From positions 93,964-157,963 of the forward strand of contig CAKSIN010000003.1 in the NCBI GenBank assembly GCA_934463115.1: 64,000 nt of DNA. The letters are read 5' to 3'. Position 1 is the first letter of the stretch; the number at the start of each line of letters is the position of its first letter. The translations under genes were made by a program, and so were the position numbers. Shown piece after piece: positions 52,115 to 61,330 of the stretch. The notes beneath the pieces were generated by a model. It was not told where the DNA came from. It did no database searches and saw only the letters and a program-made list of their open reading frames with translations. The DNA is from an uncultured Clostridia bacterium (lineage in GTDB: Bacteria > Bacillota > Clostridia > UMGS1810).

Positions 52115-52963
52115 CTAAATACATGCGCTTTTGTGCCTTGTAACATGGCAGCTGATATTCACCGCGCACGGCATACCGGCTATGTGGGTGGGTGCGGTAA
52201 GAATGTTTACACCCAGAGCTGTTGTTGTTCCGCCGAAACCCTGCGGTCCTATTCCGAGACGGTTTATACTGCTTAAAAGTTCGCTCTCCAATCCGGCATA
52301 AAACGGATTGGGGTTGACAGAATCAACATCAAGCGTAAGAGCCTTTTTTGCAAGACATGCACACGATTCAAAATTGCCGCCTATCCCGACTCCCACCACA
52401 ATGGGCGGGCATGGATTGCTGCCTGCGGCATCGACCGTTTCCAAAACAAACTTCTTTATTCCCTCCACACCTGCGGACGGTGAAAACATTCGCACAGCGC
52501 TCATATTCTCGCTGCCGAAACCTTTGGGAGCAATTGTAATATGTATCTTGTCACCCTCGGCAAAATCATAATGTATTACCGCCGGTGTATTGTCCCCCGT
52601 ATTTTCACGCATCAGCGGATCGCGGACAATGGATTTTCTTAAATATCCGTTTTGATACCCGCGGCGGACACCTTCGTTTATTGCCTTGGAAATATTGCCG
52701 TTTACATGAACGTCGGTTCCGATTGTAACAAAAAACACTGCCATTCCGGTATCCTGGCATATAGGAACGTTGTTTTCATCCGCTATATTGTAGTTTTGCC
52801 TTATTTTGCAAAGTATATCCTTGCCGGTTTCGGATAATTCCGATTTTTCCGCCGATTCAACCGCCCTTTTAACATCGCACGGAAGATGATAATTCGCGTC
52901 CGTGCAAAGTTTTTCGACAGTTTTTATGATTAATTCGGGTTCAATAATTCTCAATTCTGACAC
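52115..52963 (-). CDS. Class I fumarate hydratase, alpha subunit (orphan)
   Basis: 282 residues. Fe-S dependent hydratase alpha chain (also tartrate dehydratase alpha family): VPICQDTGMAVFFVTIG, GSNPCPPIVVGVGIGGNFE and CACLAKKAL supply the three cluster cysteines, and GPQGFGGTTTALGVNI is typical. The beta subunit that normally follows is absent: hpf lies downstream and adhE is divergent upstream. It must therefore be elsewhere or the subunit acts alone. Confidence 0.9.
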   Translation of the reverse strand: MSELRIIEPELIIKTVEKLCTDANYHLPCDVKRAVESAEKSELSETGKDILCKIRQNYNIADENNVPICQDTGMAVFFVTIGTDVHVNGNISKAINEGVRRGYQNGYLRKSIVRDPLMRENTGDNTPAVIHYDFAEGDKIHITIAPKGFGSENMSAVRMFSPSAGVEGIKKFVLETVDAAGSNPCPPIVVGVGIGGNFESCACLAKKALTLDVDSVNPNPFYAGLESELLSSINRLGIGPQGFGGTTTALGVNILTAPTHIAGMPCAVNISCHVTRHKSACI

Positions 52964-53151
52964 TCCCTGTTGTTTTGTATTTAAAGTATAACATAAAAAA
53001 TATTATTTTTCAATATTTTTTTAGATAAATTTAATAATATTTTCAAAAAATTTACAAAGTGCGCCGCAATACAGTAATTACGCGATTTTGGGGTATATCA
53101 TTTTATACATTACTGATATATAAAATAAACAATTTACAAACCGACAGATGT

Positions 53152-53169
53152 TTGTTAAAATATTAACAA
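53152..53169. promoter_or_regulatory. Rex-type redox operator upstream of adhE
   Basis: TTGTTAAAATATTAACAA: arms TTGTTAA and TTAACAA match the clostridial Rex consensus exactly with 4-bp spacing. It ends 15 bp before the -35. Rex senses NADH/NAD+ and controls adhE in many Clostridia; control here is inferred from the site. Confidence 0.85.
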
Positions 53170-53184
53170 AGATAAAAATAACAA

Positions 53185-53212
53185 TTGTAAGAAAAGATTT
53201 TGCAACTATAAT
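53185..53212 (+). promoter_or_regulatory. Promoter of the adhE-hydrogenase operon
   Basis: TTGTAA (53185-53190), 16-bp spacer, TATAAT (53207-53212), just downstream of the Rex palindrome; AAGGAGGAG serves the ATG at 53235. Confidence 0.8.
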
Positions 53213-53234
53213 GTTACACAAGGAGGAGACAAAT

Positions 53235-55946
53235 ATGTCTAAGAAAGAAAGGAAAATCATTGACGGTGTCGAAGAGCTTGAAAAAGCGCTGGCACAGACC
53301 AGGGAAGCGGAGAAAATCTTTGCGACCTACACTCAGGAGCAGGTTGACAGGATATTCCTTGCCGCAGCTTCCGCAGCAAACAAAGCAAGAATACCTCTTG
53401 CAAAAATGGCTGTTGAAGAAACCGGCATGGGCGTGGTTGAAGATAAGGTTATTAAAAACAACTATGCCGCAGAGTATATCTACAACGCTTACAAAGACAC
53501 CAAAACATGCGGCGTGCTTGAAGAAGACACTGCATACGGAATCAAGAAGATTGCAGAACCTATCGGTGTAATTGCAGCGGTTATCCCCACTACAAACCCG
53601 ACATCGACAGCTATCTTCAAATGCCTTATTGCACTCAAAACAAGAAATGCAATCATAATCTCCCCCCACCCGAGAGCAAAGAAAAGCACAATTGCCGCAG
53701 CGCAGCTTGTACTTGAGGCTGCAGTAAAGGCCGGCGCTCCCGAGGGCATTATTAACTGGATAGACGTTCCGAGCCTCGACATGACAAACCTGCTCATGAA
53801 AGAAGCCGACATTATCCTCGCAACGGGCGGTCCCGGAATGGTTAAGGCTGCATATTCGAGCGGAAAGCCGGCACTCGGTGTAGGCGCCGGAAACACACCT
53901 GCAATTATCGACGATTCCGCTGATATTATCCTTGCGGTAAACTCCATTATCCATTCGAAAACATTCGACAACGGTATGATTTGCGCATCGGAGCAGTCGG
54001 TTATCGTTCTCGACAGCATCTACGACAAGGTTAAAAACGAATTTGCCGAGCGCGGCTGCTATTTCCTCAATGAAAAGGAAACCGAAAAGGTACGCAAAAC
54101 TATCATCATAAACGGTGCGCTCAACGCAAAAATTGTTGGTCAGAGCGCACACAGAATAGCTGAACTTGCCGGTGTTGATGTTCCGGAGAGAACAAAAATC
54201 CTTATCGGCGAAGTTGAGAGCGTAGACATCTCGGAAGAATTTGCACACGAAAAGCTCTCCCCTGTTCTTGCTATGTACAGGGCAAAAGATATTCAGGACG
54301 CATTCGACAAAGCAGAACACCTCATTGCGGACGGCGGATACGGTCACACATCGTCTATCTACCTTGATCCCGTTACACAGAAAGAAAAACTGGCTGAATT
54401 TTCAGAGAGAATGAAAACATGCCGTATACTCGTTAACACACCGTCATCGCACGGCGGTATCGGAGATTTGTACAACTTCAAACTGGCTCCGTCACTCACA
54501 CTCGGATGCGGTTCATGGGGCGGAAACTCCGTTTCGGAAAACGTTGGCGTTAAGCACCTTATTAACATTAAAACAGTGGCTGAAAGAAGGGAAAACATGC
54601 TTTGGTTCAGAGCACCTGAAAAGGTATATCTTAAGAAGGGCTGCCTGCCCGTTGCCCTTGATGAACTTACACATGTAATGGGCAAAAAGAGAGCATTTAT
54701 CGTAACAGACCAATTCCTGTATGAACACGGATACACAAAACCCATCACCGATAAGCTCGACGAGCTCGGAATCGTACACACAACATTCTTTGATGTTGCC
54801 CCGGATCCGACTCTCGCATGCGCAAAAGAAGGCGCAAAGCAGATGGCTGCATTCAAACCGGACTGCATAATTGCACTCGGCGGCGGCTCGGCTATGGACG
54901 CCGGCAAGATTATGTGGGTTCTCTATGAGCATCCGGAAGCAGACTTTATGGATATGGCAATGCGCTTTATCGATATCAGAAAGCGTGTTTACACATTCCC
55001 GAAAATGGGCGAAAAGGCATACTTTATCGCAATCCCGACATCGGCAGGTACAGGCTCGGAGGTTACACCGTTTGCCGTTATTACCGATGAAAAGAGCGGT
55101 GTTAAATATCCGCTGGCAGACTATCAGCTCCTGCCGAACATGGCAATAATCGACACAGACTTCCACATGTCGGCACCGAAAGGCCTCACGGCTGCGTCCG
55201 GTATCGACGCTGTGAGCCACGCTCTCGAAGCTTATGCATCGGTAATGGCTACAGACTACACGGACGGTCTCGCATTAAAGGCACTCAAAACCATATTTGA
55301 ATACCTGCCCAGAGCATACGACAATGGTCAGGAAGATATCGAAGCAAGAGAGAGAATGGCAAATGCGGCTACCATGGCAGGTATGTCGTTTGCAAACGCA
55401 TTCCTCGGTGTTTGCCACTCAATGGCGCACAAACTCGGTGCATTCCATCACCTGCCCCACGGTGTTGCAAACGCACTCATGCTCGAATATGTTCTGCGTT
55501 TCAACGCTGCAGAGGCTCCTACAAAGATGGGAACATTCTCGCAGTATGACCACCCGCACACACTCGCACGCTATGCAGAAGTTGCGGATTATCTCGGACT
55601 CGGCGGAAAGAACGACAACGAGAAGCTCGAAAACCTCATTAAGGCTGTTAATGACCTTAAAGACAGAGTCGGAATCAAAAAGACAATCAAGGATTACGGC
55701 ATAGACGAAAAGAACTTCCTCGACAGACTCGACGAAATGTGCGAACAGGCATTCGACGACCAGTGCACGGGCGCTAACCCGAGATATCCTCTCATCAGCG
55801 AGATAAAGGAAATGTACCTCGACGCATACTACGGCAGAGAATACAAAGAAACAGGCATGCCGGACGGCGTGAACACAGAAATCAAAAAAGACGCGCACGA
55901 CTTTAAACAGACATACCGTGACGCAGAAAATAAAAAGAGAAAGTAA
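53235..55946 (+). CDS. adhE: Bifunctional acetaldehyde-CoA/alcohol dehydrogenase
   Basis: 903 residues from ATG 53235, 7 nt after AAGGAGGAG. Converts acetyl-CoA to ethanol using two NADH. The N-terminal aldehyde dehydrogenase half has the catalytic Cys in FDNGMICASEQS (about 245) and GVGAGNTPAII. The C-terminal iron alcohol dehydrogenase half (about 460 on) has GGGSAMDAGK, TSAGTGSEVTPFAV and the iron ligands in CHSMAHKLGAFHHLPHG. First gene of a six-gene operon with the hydrogenase proteins; a Rex-type site precedes it. Confidence 0.97.
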   Translation: MSKKERKIIDGVEELEKALAQTREAEKIFATYTQEQVDRIFLAAASAANKARIPLAKMAVEETGMGVVEDKVIKNNYAAEYIYNAYKDTKTCGVLEEDTAYGIKKIAEPIGVIAAVIPTTNPTSTAIFKCLIALKTRNAIIISPHPRAKKSTIAAAQLVLEAAVKAGAPEGIINWIDVPSLDMTNLLMKEADIILATGGPGMVKAAYSSGKPALGVGAGNTPAIIDDSADIILAVNSIIHSKTFDNGMICASEQSVIVLDSIYDKVKNEFAERGCYFLNEKETEKVRKTIIINGALNAKIVGQSAHRIAELAGVDVPERTKILIGEVESVDISEEFAHEKLSPVLAMYRAKDIQDAFDKAEHLIADGGYGHTSSIYLDPVTQKEKLAEFSERMKTCRILVNTPSSHGGIGDLYNFKLAPSLTLGCGSWGGNSVSENVGVKHLINIKTVAERRENMLWFRAPEKVYLKKGCLPVALDELTHVMGKKRAFIVTDQFLYEHGYTKPITDKLDELGIVHTTFFDVAPDPTLACAKEGAKQMAAFKPDCIIALGGGSAMDAGKIMWVLYEHPEADFMDMAMRFIDIRKRVYTFPKMGEKAYFIAIPTSAGTGSEVTPFAVITDEKSGVKYPLADYQLLPNMAIIDTDFHMSAPKGLTAASGIDAVSHALEAYASVMATDYTDGLALKALKTIFEYLPRAYDNGQEDIEARERMANAATMAGMSFANAFLGVCHSMAHKLGAFHHLPHGVANALMLEYVLRFNAAEAPTKMGTFSQYDHPHTLARYAEVADYLGLGGKNDNEKLENLIKAVNDLKDRVGIKKTIKDYGIDEKNFLDRLDEMCEQAFDDQCTGANPRYPLISEIKEMYLDAYYGREYKETGMPDGVNTEIKKDAHDFKQTYRDAENKKRK

Positions 55947-55959
55947 GGGGGACTAAATA

Positions 55960-56709
55960 ATGAATTCCGATAAAATTATTGCAGTAAGAAACAACAAAAC
56001 CGTTTATCGCGACGGAGATTTGTGCTACAAGGTGTTCAACAGCGATTTTTCAAAAGCCGATATATTGAACGAAGCCCTCAACCAGGCAAGAGTTGAAGAA
56101 ACGGGACTTAACATCCCCCATATACACGCAGTAACCACAACCGACGGAAAGTGGACAATTGTTTCGGACTATATCGAAGGTGAAACTCTCGCCGAGATTA
56201 TGAAAAAAGATCCCGACAAAAAAGACGAATACCTCAACATGTTTGTGGAGCTTCAGCTCAAAATGCACAGCATGGCTTGCCCGATGCTCAACAAGCTCAA
56301 AGACAAAATGAGCCGCAAAATAAGCCAGACAGATCTTAGCGCAACAGTGCGCTACGATCTGCACACGCGCCTCGAATCCATGCCCAAGCACAACAAGCTC
56401 TGCCACGGCGACTTTAACCCGTCGAATATCATCATTGCAAAAGACGGCACACCGTATATCCTCGACTGGTCGCACGCAACACAGGGTAATGCCTCTGCCG
56501 ATGTGGCAAGAACCTACCTTTTGTTCTGCCTCTCCGGCGACACGGAAACCGCAAATCAGTACCTCGACCTCTTCTGCGAAAAGAGCGACACCGCAAAGCA
56601 GTATGTTCAGAAATGGATGCCTATCGTAGCTGCGTCGCAGTCGGTTAAGGGCAATGAGGAAGAGCGCGAATTCCTGCATTCATGGATAGATGTAGTTGAT
56701 TACGAATAG
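55960..56709 (+). CDS. APH-family small-molecule or protein kinase
   Basis: 249 residues of the aminoglycoside phosphotransferase (kinase-like) fold. The catalytic loop CHGDFNPSNIII and the metal site ILDWSHA are intact, and the N-lobe has CYKVFN and a hinge near VSDYIEGETLAEIM. Antibiotic resistance is unlikely given its place: 13 bp after adhE and 13 bp before the ferredoxin of a sensory hydrogenase cluster. A regulatory kinase opposing the phosphatase two genes downstream is a hypothesis. Confidence 0.85.
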   Translation: MNSDKIIAVRNNKTVYRDGDLCYKVFNSDFSKADILNEALNQARVEETGLNIPHIHAVTTTDGKWTIVSDYIEGETLAEIMKKDPDKKDEYLNMFVELQLKMHSMACPMLNKLKDKMSRKISQTDLSATVRYDLHTRLESMPKHNKLCHGDFNPSNIIIAKDGTPYILDWSHATQGNASADVARTYLLFCLSGDTETANQYLDLFCEKSDTAKQYVQKWMPIVAASQSVKGNEEEREFLHSWIDVVDYE

Positions 56710-56722
56710 GAGTGATTTTGAA

Positions 56723-56959
56723 ATGAAAGTAACCGTTTGTATCGGCTCATCATGCCATATAAAAGGCTCGCGACAGGTAGTGGAATCATTTCAAAAGCTT
56801 ATTGCAGAAAACAATCTCAGTGAAAAAGTGGAACTTTCCGGCACATTCTGTATGGGCAGATGCCAGGAAGGTGTATGTGTTACGGTGGAGGGCGTGCCCT
56901 TCTCCGTATCACCTGAGACTGCCGAAAGCTTTTTTAAAGAAAAAATATTAAACGCATAA
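56723..56959 (+). CDS. Thioredoxin-fold [2Fe-2S] ferredoxin (NuoE/HydC-like)
   Basis: 78 residues from ATG 56723 (AGGAGTG upstream). Cluster cysteines are in VCIGSSCHIKG (C5, C10) and FCMGRCQEG (two, 4 apart). Small ferredoxins of this type precede sensory [FeFe]-hydrogenase genes in Thermotoga and Clostridia and probably pass electrons to them. Confidence 0.9.
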   Translation: MKVTVCIGSSCHIKGSRQVVESFQKLIAENNLSEKVELSGTFCMGRCQEGVCVTVEGVPFSVSPETAESFFKEKILNA

Positions 56960-56972
56960 AGAGGGGAAAGAC

Positions 56973-58649
56973 ATGGCGAATTGCCTTACACTGAAAAAGT
57001 CAAATTGCAAAAACTGCTACAAATGTATCCGCCACTGTCCCGTTAAATCAATACGTTTTTCGGGTAACCAGGCATATATTATCGGAAACGAATGTATACT
57101 CTGCGGTCAGTGCTTTGTAGTCTGTCCCCAGAATGCGAAACAGATTGTGGACGAAACCGAAAAGGTCAGAGTGCTGCTTAACAGCGGTGATCCCGTGTAT
57201 GCAAGCATAGCGCCGTCATTTATTGCAAACTACGACGGTGTGGGAATCGACAGCATGCGCACCGCGCTGAAGCAGCTCGGATTTGCCGATGCCGAAGAAA
57301 CGGCTGTCGGAGCCACAATCGTTAAAAACGAATACGAACGCATGCTGAGCGAAGATAATCTCGATGTTGTGATAAGCTCGTGTTGCCACAGCATTAATCT
57401 GCTTGTTCAGAAATATTTTCCAAACGAGCTGCAATATCTGGCAAACACAGTATCGCCCATGCAGGCGCACTGTATGGAAATCAAAAAACGCGTGCCCAAT
57501 GCCAAAACTGTATTCATAGGTCCCTGCGTTGCAAAAAAGGACGAGGCGGAATACTACGAAGGCACGGTGGACGCGGTTTTGACGTTTGACGAACTTACAA
57601 AGTGGCTTGCCGACTCAAATATTGAACTCAAAAAAGAAGTTGAAAAAAACGATAACAGCCGCGCAAGGTTCTTCCCCACATGCGGCGGAATATTGAAAAC
57701 AATGAATTGCGACAACGACCGCTACACATACATGGCTATGGACGGTGTGGAAAACTGCATTGCCGCGCTGAAAGAGATAGAGGCAGGGAACATTCACAAC
57801 TGCTTTATCGAGATGTCGGCATGCGTCGGAAGCTGCGTGGGCGGCCCCGTTATGGAAAAATTCCACCGTTCACCGGTGAGCGACTACAAGGCTGTTGCCG
57901 ATTTTGCCGGGAAAAAGGATTTCGACATATCTCAGCCCGACAGTCTTTCGCTGCAAAAGACATTCACAATGATAGAAAAGCGACTGCAGCCGCCGTCGGA
58001 AAGCGAAATAACGGAAATATTGCGCCAAATGGGCAAATTCAAACCGTCCGATGAGCTCAACTGCGGTTCGTGCGGATACAACACCTGCCGCGAAAAGGCA
58101 ATAGCGGTCTATCAGGGAAAAGCCGAAATATCTATGTGTCTCCCCTATCTTAAGGATAAAGCCGAGAGCTTTTCGGACAATATAGTAAACAACACCCCGA
58201 ACGGTCTTATTGTGCTAAATGAAGCCCTTGAGGTTCAGCAGATAAACTCCGCTGCGCTAAAAATAATAAACCTGCGCAACGAACGCGATATACTGGGCGA
58301 CCAGGTTGTGCGCGTGCTTGATCCGAAGATATTTACCGACGTACTCGCGAGCGGCAGAAACTCAAAAAATCAGCGTGTGTACCTTGCCGAATATGAGCGG
58401 TATGTTGAAATGACGGTTGTGCACGACAAGGATTACAGACTTCTTGTGTGCATAATGCGTGATATAACGGACGAAGAAAGCACCCGCGAAAAGAAAGAAA
58501 ACATCAGCCGCCAGACTGTGGAAATAGCCGACAAGGTTGTTGATAAGCAAATGCGCATTGTTCAGGAAATAGCCTCACTACTCGGAGAAACGGCAGCCGA
58601 AACCAAAATCGCACTCACTAAGTTAAAGGAGACGATTTCGGATGAATAA
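56973..58649 (+). CDS. Sensory [FeFe]-hydrogenase, HydS-like (group C), with PAS domain
   Basis: 558 residues. Two N-terminal 4Fe-4S motifs (NCKNCYKCIRHCP, CILCGQCFVVCP) precede the H-cluster domain. L1 reads SSCCHSI, L2 IGPCVAKK, L3 EMSACVGSCVGGP, so all four H-cluster cysteines are present, with the group-C departures from TSCCPxW. An extra Fe-S domain (LNCGSCGYNTCREKA, MCLP; about 365-400) follows, then a PAS domain (about 410-510; NTPNGLIVLNEALEVQQINS) and a C-terminal helix. Such proteins are thought to sense H2 and signal to a partner, here probably the phosphatase, whose gene overlaps by 8 bp. Confidence 0.9.
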   Translation: MANCLTLKKSNCKNCYKCIRHCPVKSIRFSGNQAYIIGNECILCGQCFVVCPQNAKQIVDETEKVRVLLNSGDPVYASIAPSFIANYDGVGIDSMRTALKQLGFADAEETAVGATIVKNEYERMLSEDNLDVVISSCCHSINLLVQKYFPNELQYLANTVSPMQAHCMEIKKRVPNAKTVFIGPCVAKKDEAEYYEGTVDAVLTFDELTKWLADSNIELKKEVEKNDNSRARFFPTCGGILKTMNCDNDRYTYMAMDGVENCIAALKEIEAGNIHNCFIEMSACVGSCVGGPVMEKFHRSPVSDYKAVADFAGKKDFDISQPDSLSLQKTFTMIEKRLQPPSESEITEILRQMGKFKPSDELNCGSCGYNTCREKAIAVYQGKAEISMCLPYLKDKAESFSDNIVNNTPNGLIVLNEALEVQQINSAALKIINLRNERDILGDQVVRVLDPKIFTDVLASGRNSKNQRVYLAEYERYVEMTVVHDKDYRLLVCIMRDITDEESTREKKENISRQTVEIADKVVDKQMRIVQEIASLLGETAAETKIALTKLKETISDE

Positions 58650-59814
58650 CCTGTGCGCAGATATCGGATACAAAAGCATTAATCACTACGGCGAACAGCT
58701 GTGCGGCGACCATGTGGATGTTGTGGAGCAGGGCGAAAATTCATCGGTAATTGTCCTGGCGGACGGACTCGGAAGCGGTGTTAAGGCGAGCATACTCTCT
58801 ACCCTGACATCAAAAATCATTTCCACGATGATGGCAGAGGGAATGCCGATAGAAGAATGTGTTGCCACCATTGCAGCAACACTCCCCATATGCAGTGTGC
58901 GCGGTGTGGCATATTCCACATTTACCATTATTCACCTTATAGACAACACCACTGCCGAACTGATTCAATACGACAATCCGCATATAATCTTTATACGCGA
59001 CAACAAAAACTACGACTATCCGAAAACCGAAATGAACATTGGCGGAAAAACGCTGTACAAATCGGTTATCACTCTGCGCGAGAACGATATATTTATTGCC
59101 ATGAGTGACGGATGTCCGCATGCCGGAATAGGCATTGCATACAACTTCGGCTGGAAACGCGAAGATATAATCGAATTTGTAGAGTCGATAACATTCAGCG
59201 ATTTTACAGCAAAAACACTTGCTACAATCATAACCGACGAATGCTTTAAACTGTACGGAGAAAAGCCGGGCGATGACGCGACGGCGTGTGTTGTTCGCAT
59301 ACGCAAGCGAGCACCGGTAAACCTGCTCTTCGGTCCGCCGTCCAACAGAGACGACTGCAACAGAATGATGTCGCTGTTCTTTTCCAAAGAGGGCAAACAC
59401 ATTGTGTGCGGCGGAACAACATCGTCTATAGCGGCAAAATATCTCGGAAAGCCGCTGAAACCAAGCCTCAACTTTGAAAGTGCGGAGATACCTCCCACTG
59501 CCGAAATCGAGGGAGTGGATCTTGTTACCGAGGGTGTTATCACAATAAACAAGGTTTTGGAATATGCCCGCGACTACCTCTCAAGCAATGAGAGCTACAA
59601 ACACTGGGGATATAAGAGAGACGGCGCGTCACTTATATGCCGACTGCTGTTCGAAGAGGCAACCGATATAAACTTTTACGTGGGCAGGGCGATAAACCCG
59701 GCGCACCAAAACCCGAATTTGCCGATAACATTCAGCATTAAGATGAATCTTGTGGAAGAGCTCTCCAAGTGTCTGCGCCAAATGGGTAAAAAAATAAAAG
59801 TCAGCTATTTTTAA
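58642..59814 (+). CDS. SpoIIE-family (PP2C-type) protein phosphatase
   Basis: 390 residues. The phosphatase domain (about 1-225) has GDHVDVVE, VLADGLGSGVKASI, IAMSDGCPHAG and PGDDATACVVRI, supplying the metal-binding aspartates. The remaining ~165 residues (VNLLFGPPSNRDDCNRMMSL, HIVCGGTTSSIAAKYLGKP) are a distinct C-terminal domain seen in hydrogenase-linked phosphatases. Overlap with HydS suggests the hydrogenase sensor controls it. Target phosphoprotein unknown. Confidence 0.9.
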   Translation: MNNLCADIGYKSINHYGEQLCGDHVDVVEQGENSSVIVLADGLGSGVKASILSTLTSKIISTMMAEGMPIEECVATIAATLPICSVRGVAYSTFTIIHLIDNTTAELIQYDNPHIIFIRDNKNYDYPKTEMNIGGKTLYKSVITLRENDIFIAMSDGCPHAGIGIAYNFGWKREDIIEFVESITFSDFTAKTLATIITDECFKLYGEKPGDDATACVVRIRKRAPVNLLFGPPSNRDDCNRMMSLFFSKEGKHIVCGGTTSSIAAKYLGKPLKPSLNFESAEIPPTAEIEGVDLVTEGVITINKVLEYARDYLSSNESYKHWGYKRDGASLICRLLFEEATDINFYVGRAINPAHQNPNLPITFSIKMNLVEELSKCLRQMGKKIKVSYF

Positions 59815-59830
59815 AGCACGGGGGATTACA

Positions 59831-61264
59831 ATGAGAAAATTTGATACCAAAGTTCAACACCTTAAATACAAGGTTCTGCGCGAGGTGGCGCGCGAGGCGT
59901 GGAAAGACACGCTCTGGGACAATGTACTGGATATCCCGAAAAAAATCATTCCCGGAAATACCCCCACAATGCGCTGCTGTGTGTACAAGGAGCGCGCAAT
60001 ACTGGCAGACAGGGTAAAGATTGCAATGGGCGGTAACAAAGATAACCCGAATGTTATAGAAGTAATCGAAACCGCCTGCGATGAATGTCCCATGGGCGGA
60101 TACGAAGTAACAAATGCCTGTCGCGGATGTCTGGCACATCGCTGCGAAGATGTGTGCAGACGCGAGGCAATATCGTTCGACCACAATCACGTGGCACATA
60201 TAGACAAATCAAAATGTGTGGATTGCGGAGCCTGTTCCAAGGTCTGCCCGTTTACCGCTATAGTAAACCGCAAAAGACCGTGTCAGAATGCATGCAAGGT
60301 TAAGGCAATCACAATGAACGAAAACAAAGCCGCAAAAATCAACAATGACAAATGCATTTCCTGCGGCGCATGCGTTTATCAGTGCCCGTTCGGAGCTATA
60401 ACCGACAAATCGTATATACTCGATGTAATAGATATCATCAAAAAAAGCGAGAACAACACAAAATACAAGGTATATGCAGTCGTGGCGCCGTCTGTTTCCA
60501 GCCAGTTTACGTACGCAAAGCTCGGTCAGGTAATTACCGGCCTTAAACAGCTGGGATTCTACAGCGTGGTTGAGGCTGCTCTCGGTGCCGATATGGTGGC
60601 ATTTGCCGAATCAAAGGAACTCACGGAAAAAGAATTTTTAACAAGTTCCTGCTGCCCGGCATTTGTGGATTATATCAACAAGGCTTTTCCGAATATGAAA
60701 CAGTACGTTTCGCACAACCTGTCGCCGATGGCGGAGATATCAAGGTATATAAAAGAACACACAGATTCCACGGCAAAGATTGTATTTATCGGACCGTGCA
60801 CGGCAAAGAAAATGGAGGTCCAGAAAGAGGAAGTCCGCCCCTATGTTGATTCGTGTATCACATTCGAAGAACTTCAAGCACTTTTTGACAGCCGTGATTT
60901 GGAAATTACCACACTGGATGAAAGTTTCCTCGACAACGCGTCGTATTTCGGAAGAATATTTGCCCGCAGCGGCGGACTTTCGGACGCTGTAAAACAGGGA
61001 CTCAAAGAACACGGACTGGAAGACTTTGAACTGAAAGCCGTGTCCTGTGACGGAATCGAAGAATGCCGCATGGCACTGCTCAAAAAGAGCAAAAATGCCA
61101 TAGACGCAAACTTTATCGAAGGTATGGCATGCATAGGTGGCTGTATCGGCGGTGCAGGATGCCTTACACACGGCGCAAAGGATAAATCCGAAGTGGATAA
61201 ATACGGTATGGAGGCATACGAAAAAACAATTACGGACGCTATATCCATACTGAAAAAAATGTAA
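59831..61264 (+). CDS. [FeFe]-hydrogenase, group-B-like monomeric
   Basis: 477 residues. The N-terminal third is Cys-rich: CDECPMGGYEVTNACRGCLA, then two 4Fe-4S motifs (CVDCGACSKVCP, CISCGACVYQCP). The H-cluster domain has L1 TSSCCPAF, L2 IGPCTAKKME and L3 EGMACIGGCIGGAGC, all complete. Group B enzymes are ferredoxin-linked and their physiological direction is little studied. Last gene of the operon, 16 bp after the phosphatase and followed by a terminator. Likely the catalytic partner of the sensory cluster. Confidence 0.92.
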   Translation: MRKFDTKVQHLKYKVLREVAREAWKDTLWDNVLDIPKKIIPGNTPTMRCCVYKERAILADRVKIAMGGNKDNPNVIEVIETACDECPMGGYEVTNACRGCLAHRCEDVCRREAISFDHNHVAHIDKSKCVDCGACSKVCPFTAIVNRKRPCQNACKVKAITMNENKAAKINNDKCISCGACVYQCPFGAITDKSYILDVIDIIKKSENNTKYKVYAVVAPSVSSQFTYAKLGQVITGLKQLGFYSVVEAALGADMVAFAESKELTEKEFLTSSCCPAFVDYINKAFPNMKQYVSHNLSPMAEISRYIKEHTDSTAKIVFIGPCTAKKMEVQKEEVRPYVDSCITFEELQALFDSRDLEITTLDESFLDNASYFGRIFARSGGLSDAVKQGLKEHGLEDFELKAVSCDGIEECRMALLKKSKNAIDANFIEGMACIGGCIGGAGCLTHGAKDKSEVDKYGMEAYEKTITDAISILKKM

Positions 61265-61283
61265 CTTTATTTTTGCAAAAAAG

Positions 61284-61328
61284 CAAAACGCACCGGCTGT
61301 GCAGACAGTCAATGCGTTTTGTTTTTTT
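61284..61328 (+). terminator. Terminator of the adhE-hydrogenase operon
   Basis: AAAACGCA pairs with TGCGTTTT, with an inner GGCTGT/ACAGTC hairpin, followed by GTTTTTTTG. It also lies just past the stop of the convergent SGNH gene. Confidence 0.88.
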
Positions 61329-61330
61329 GT

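Noticed and set aside
55960..56709. Aminoglycoside resistance gene
   Set aside because: The fold matches APH, but the gene is embedded in a fermentation/hydrogenase operon and has no resistance-type neighbours.
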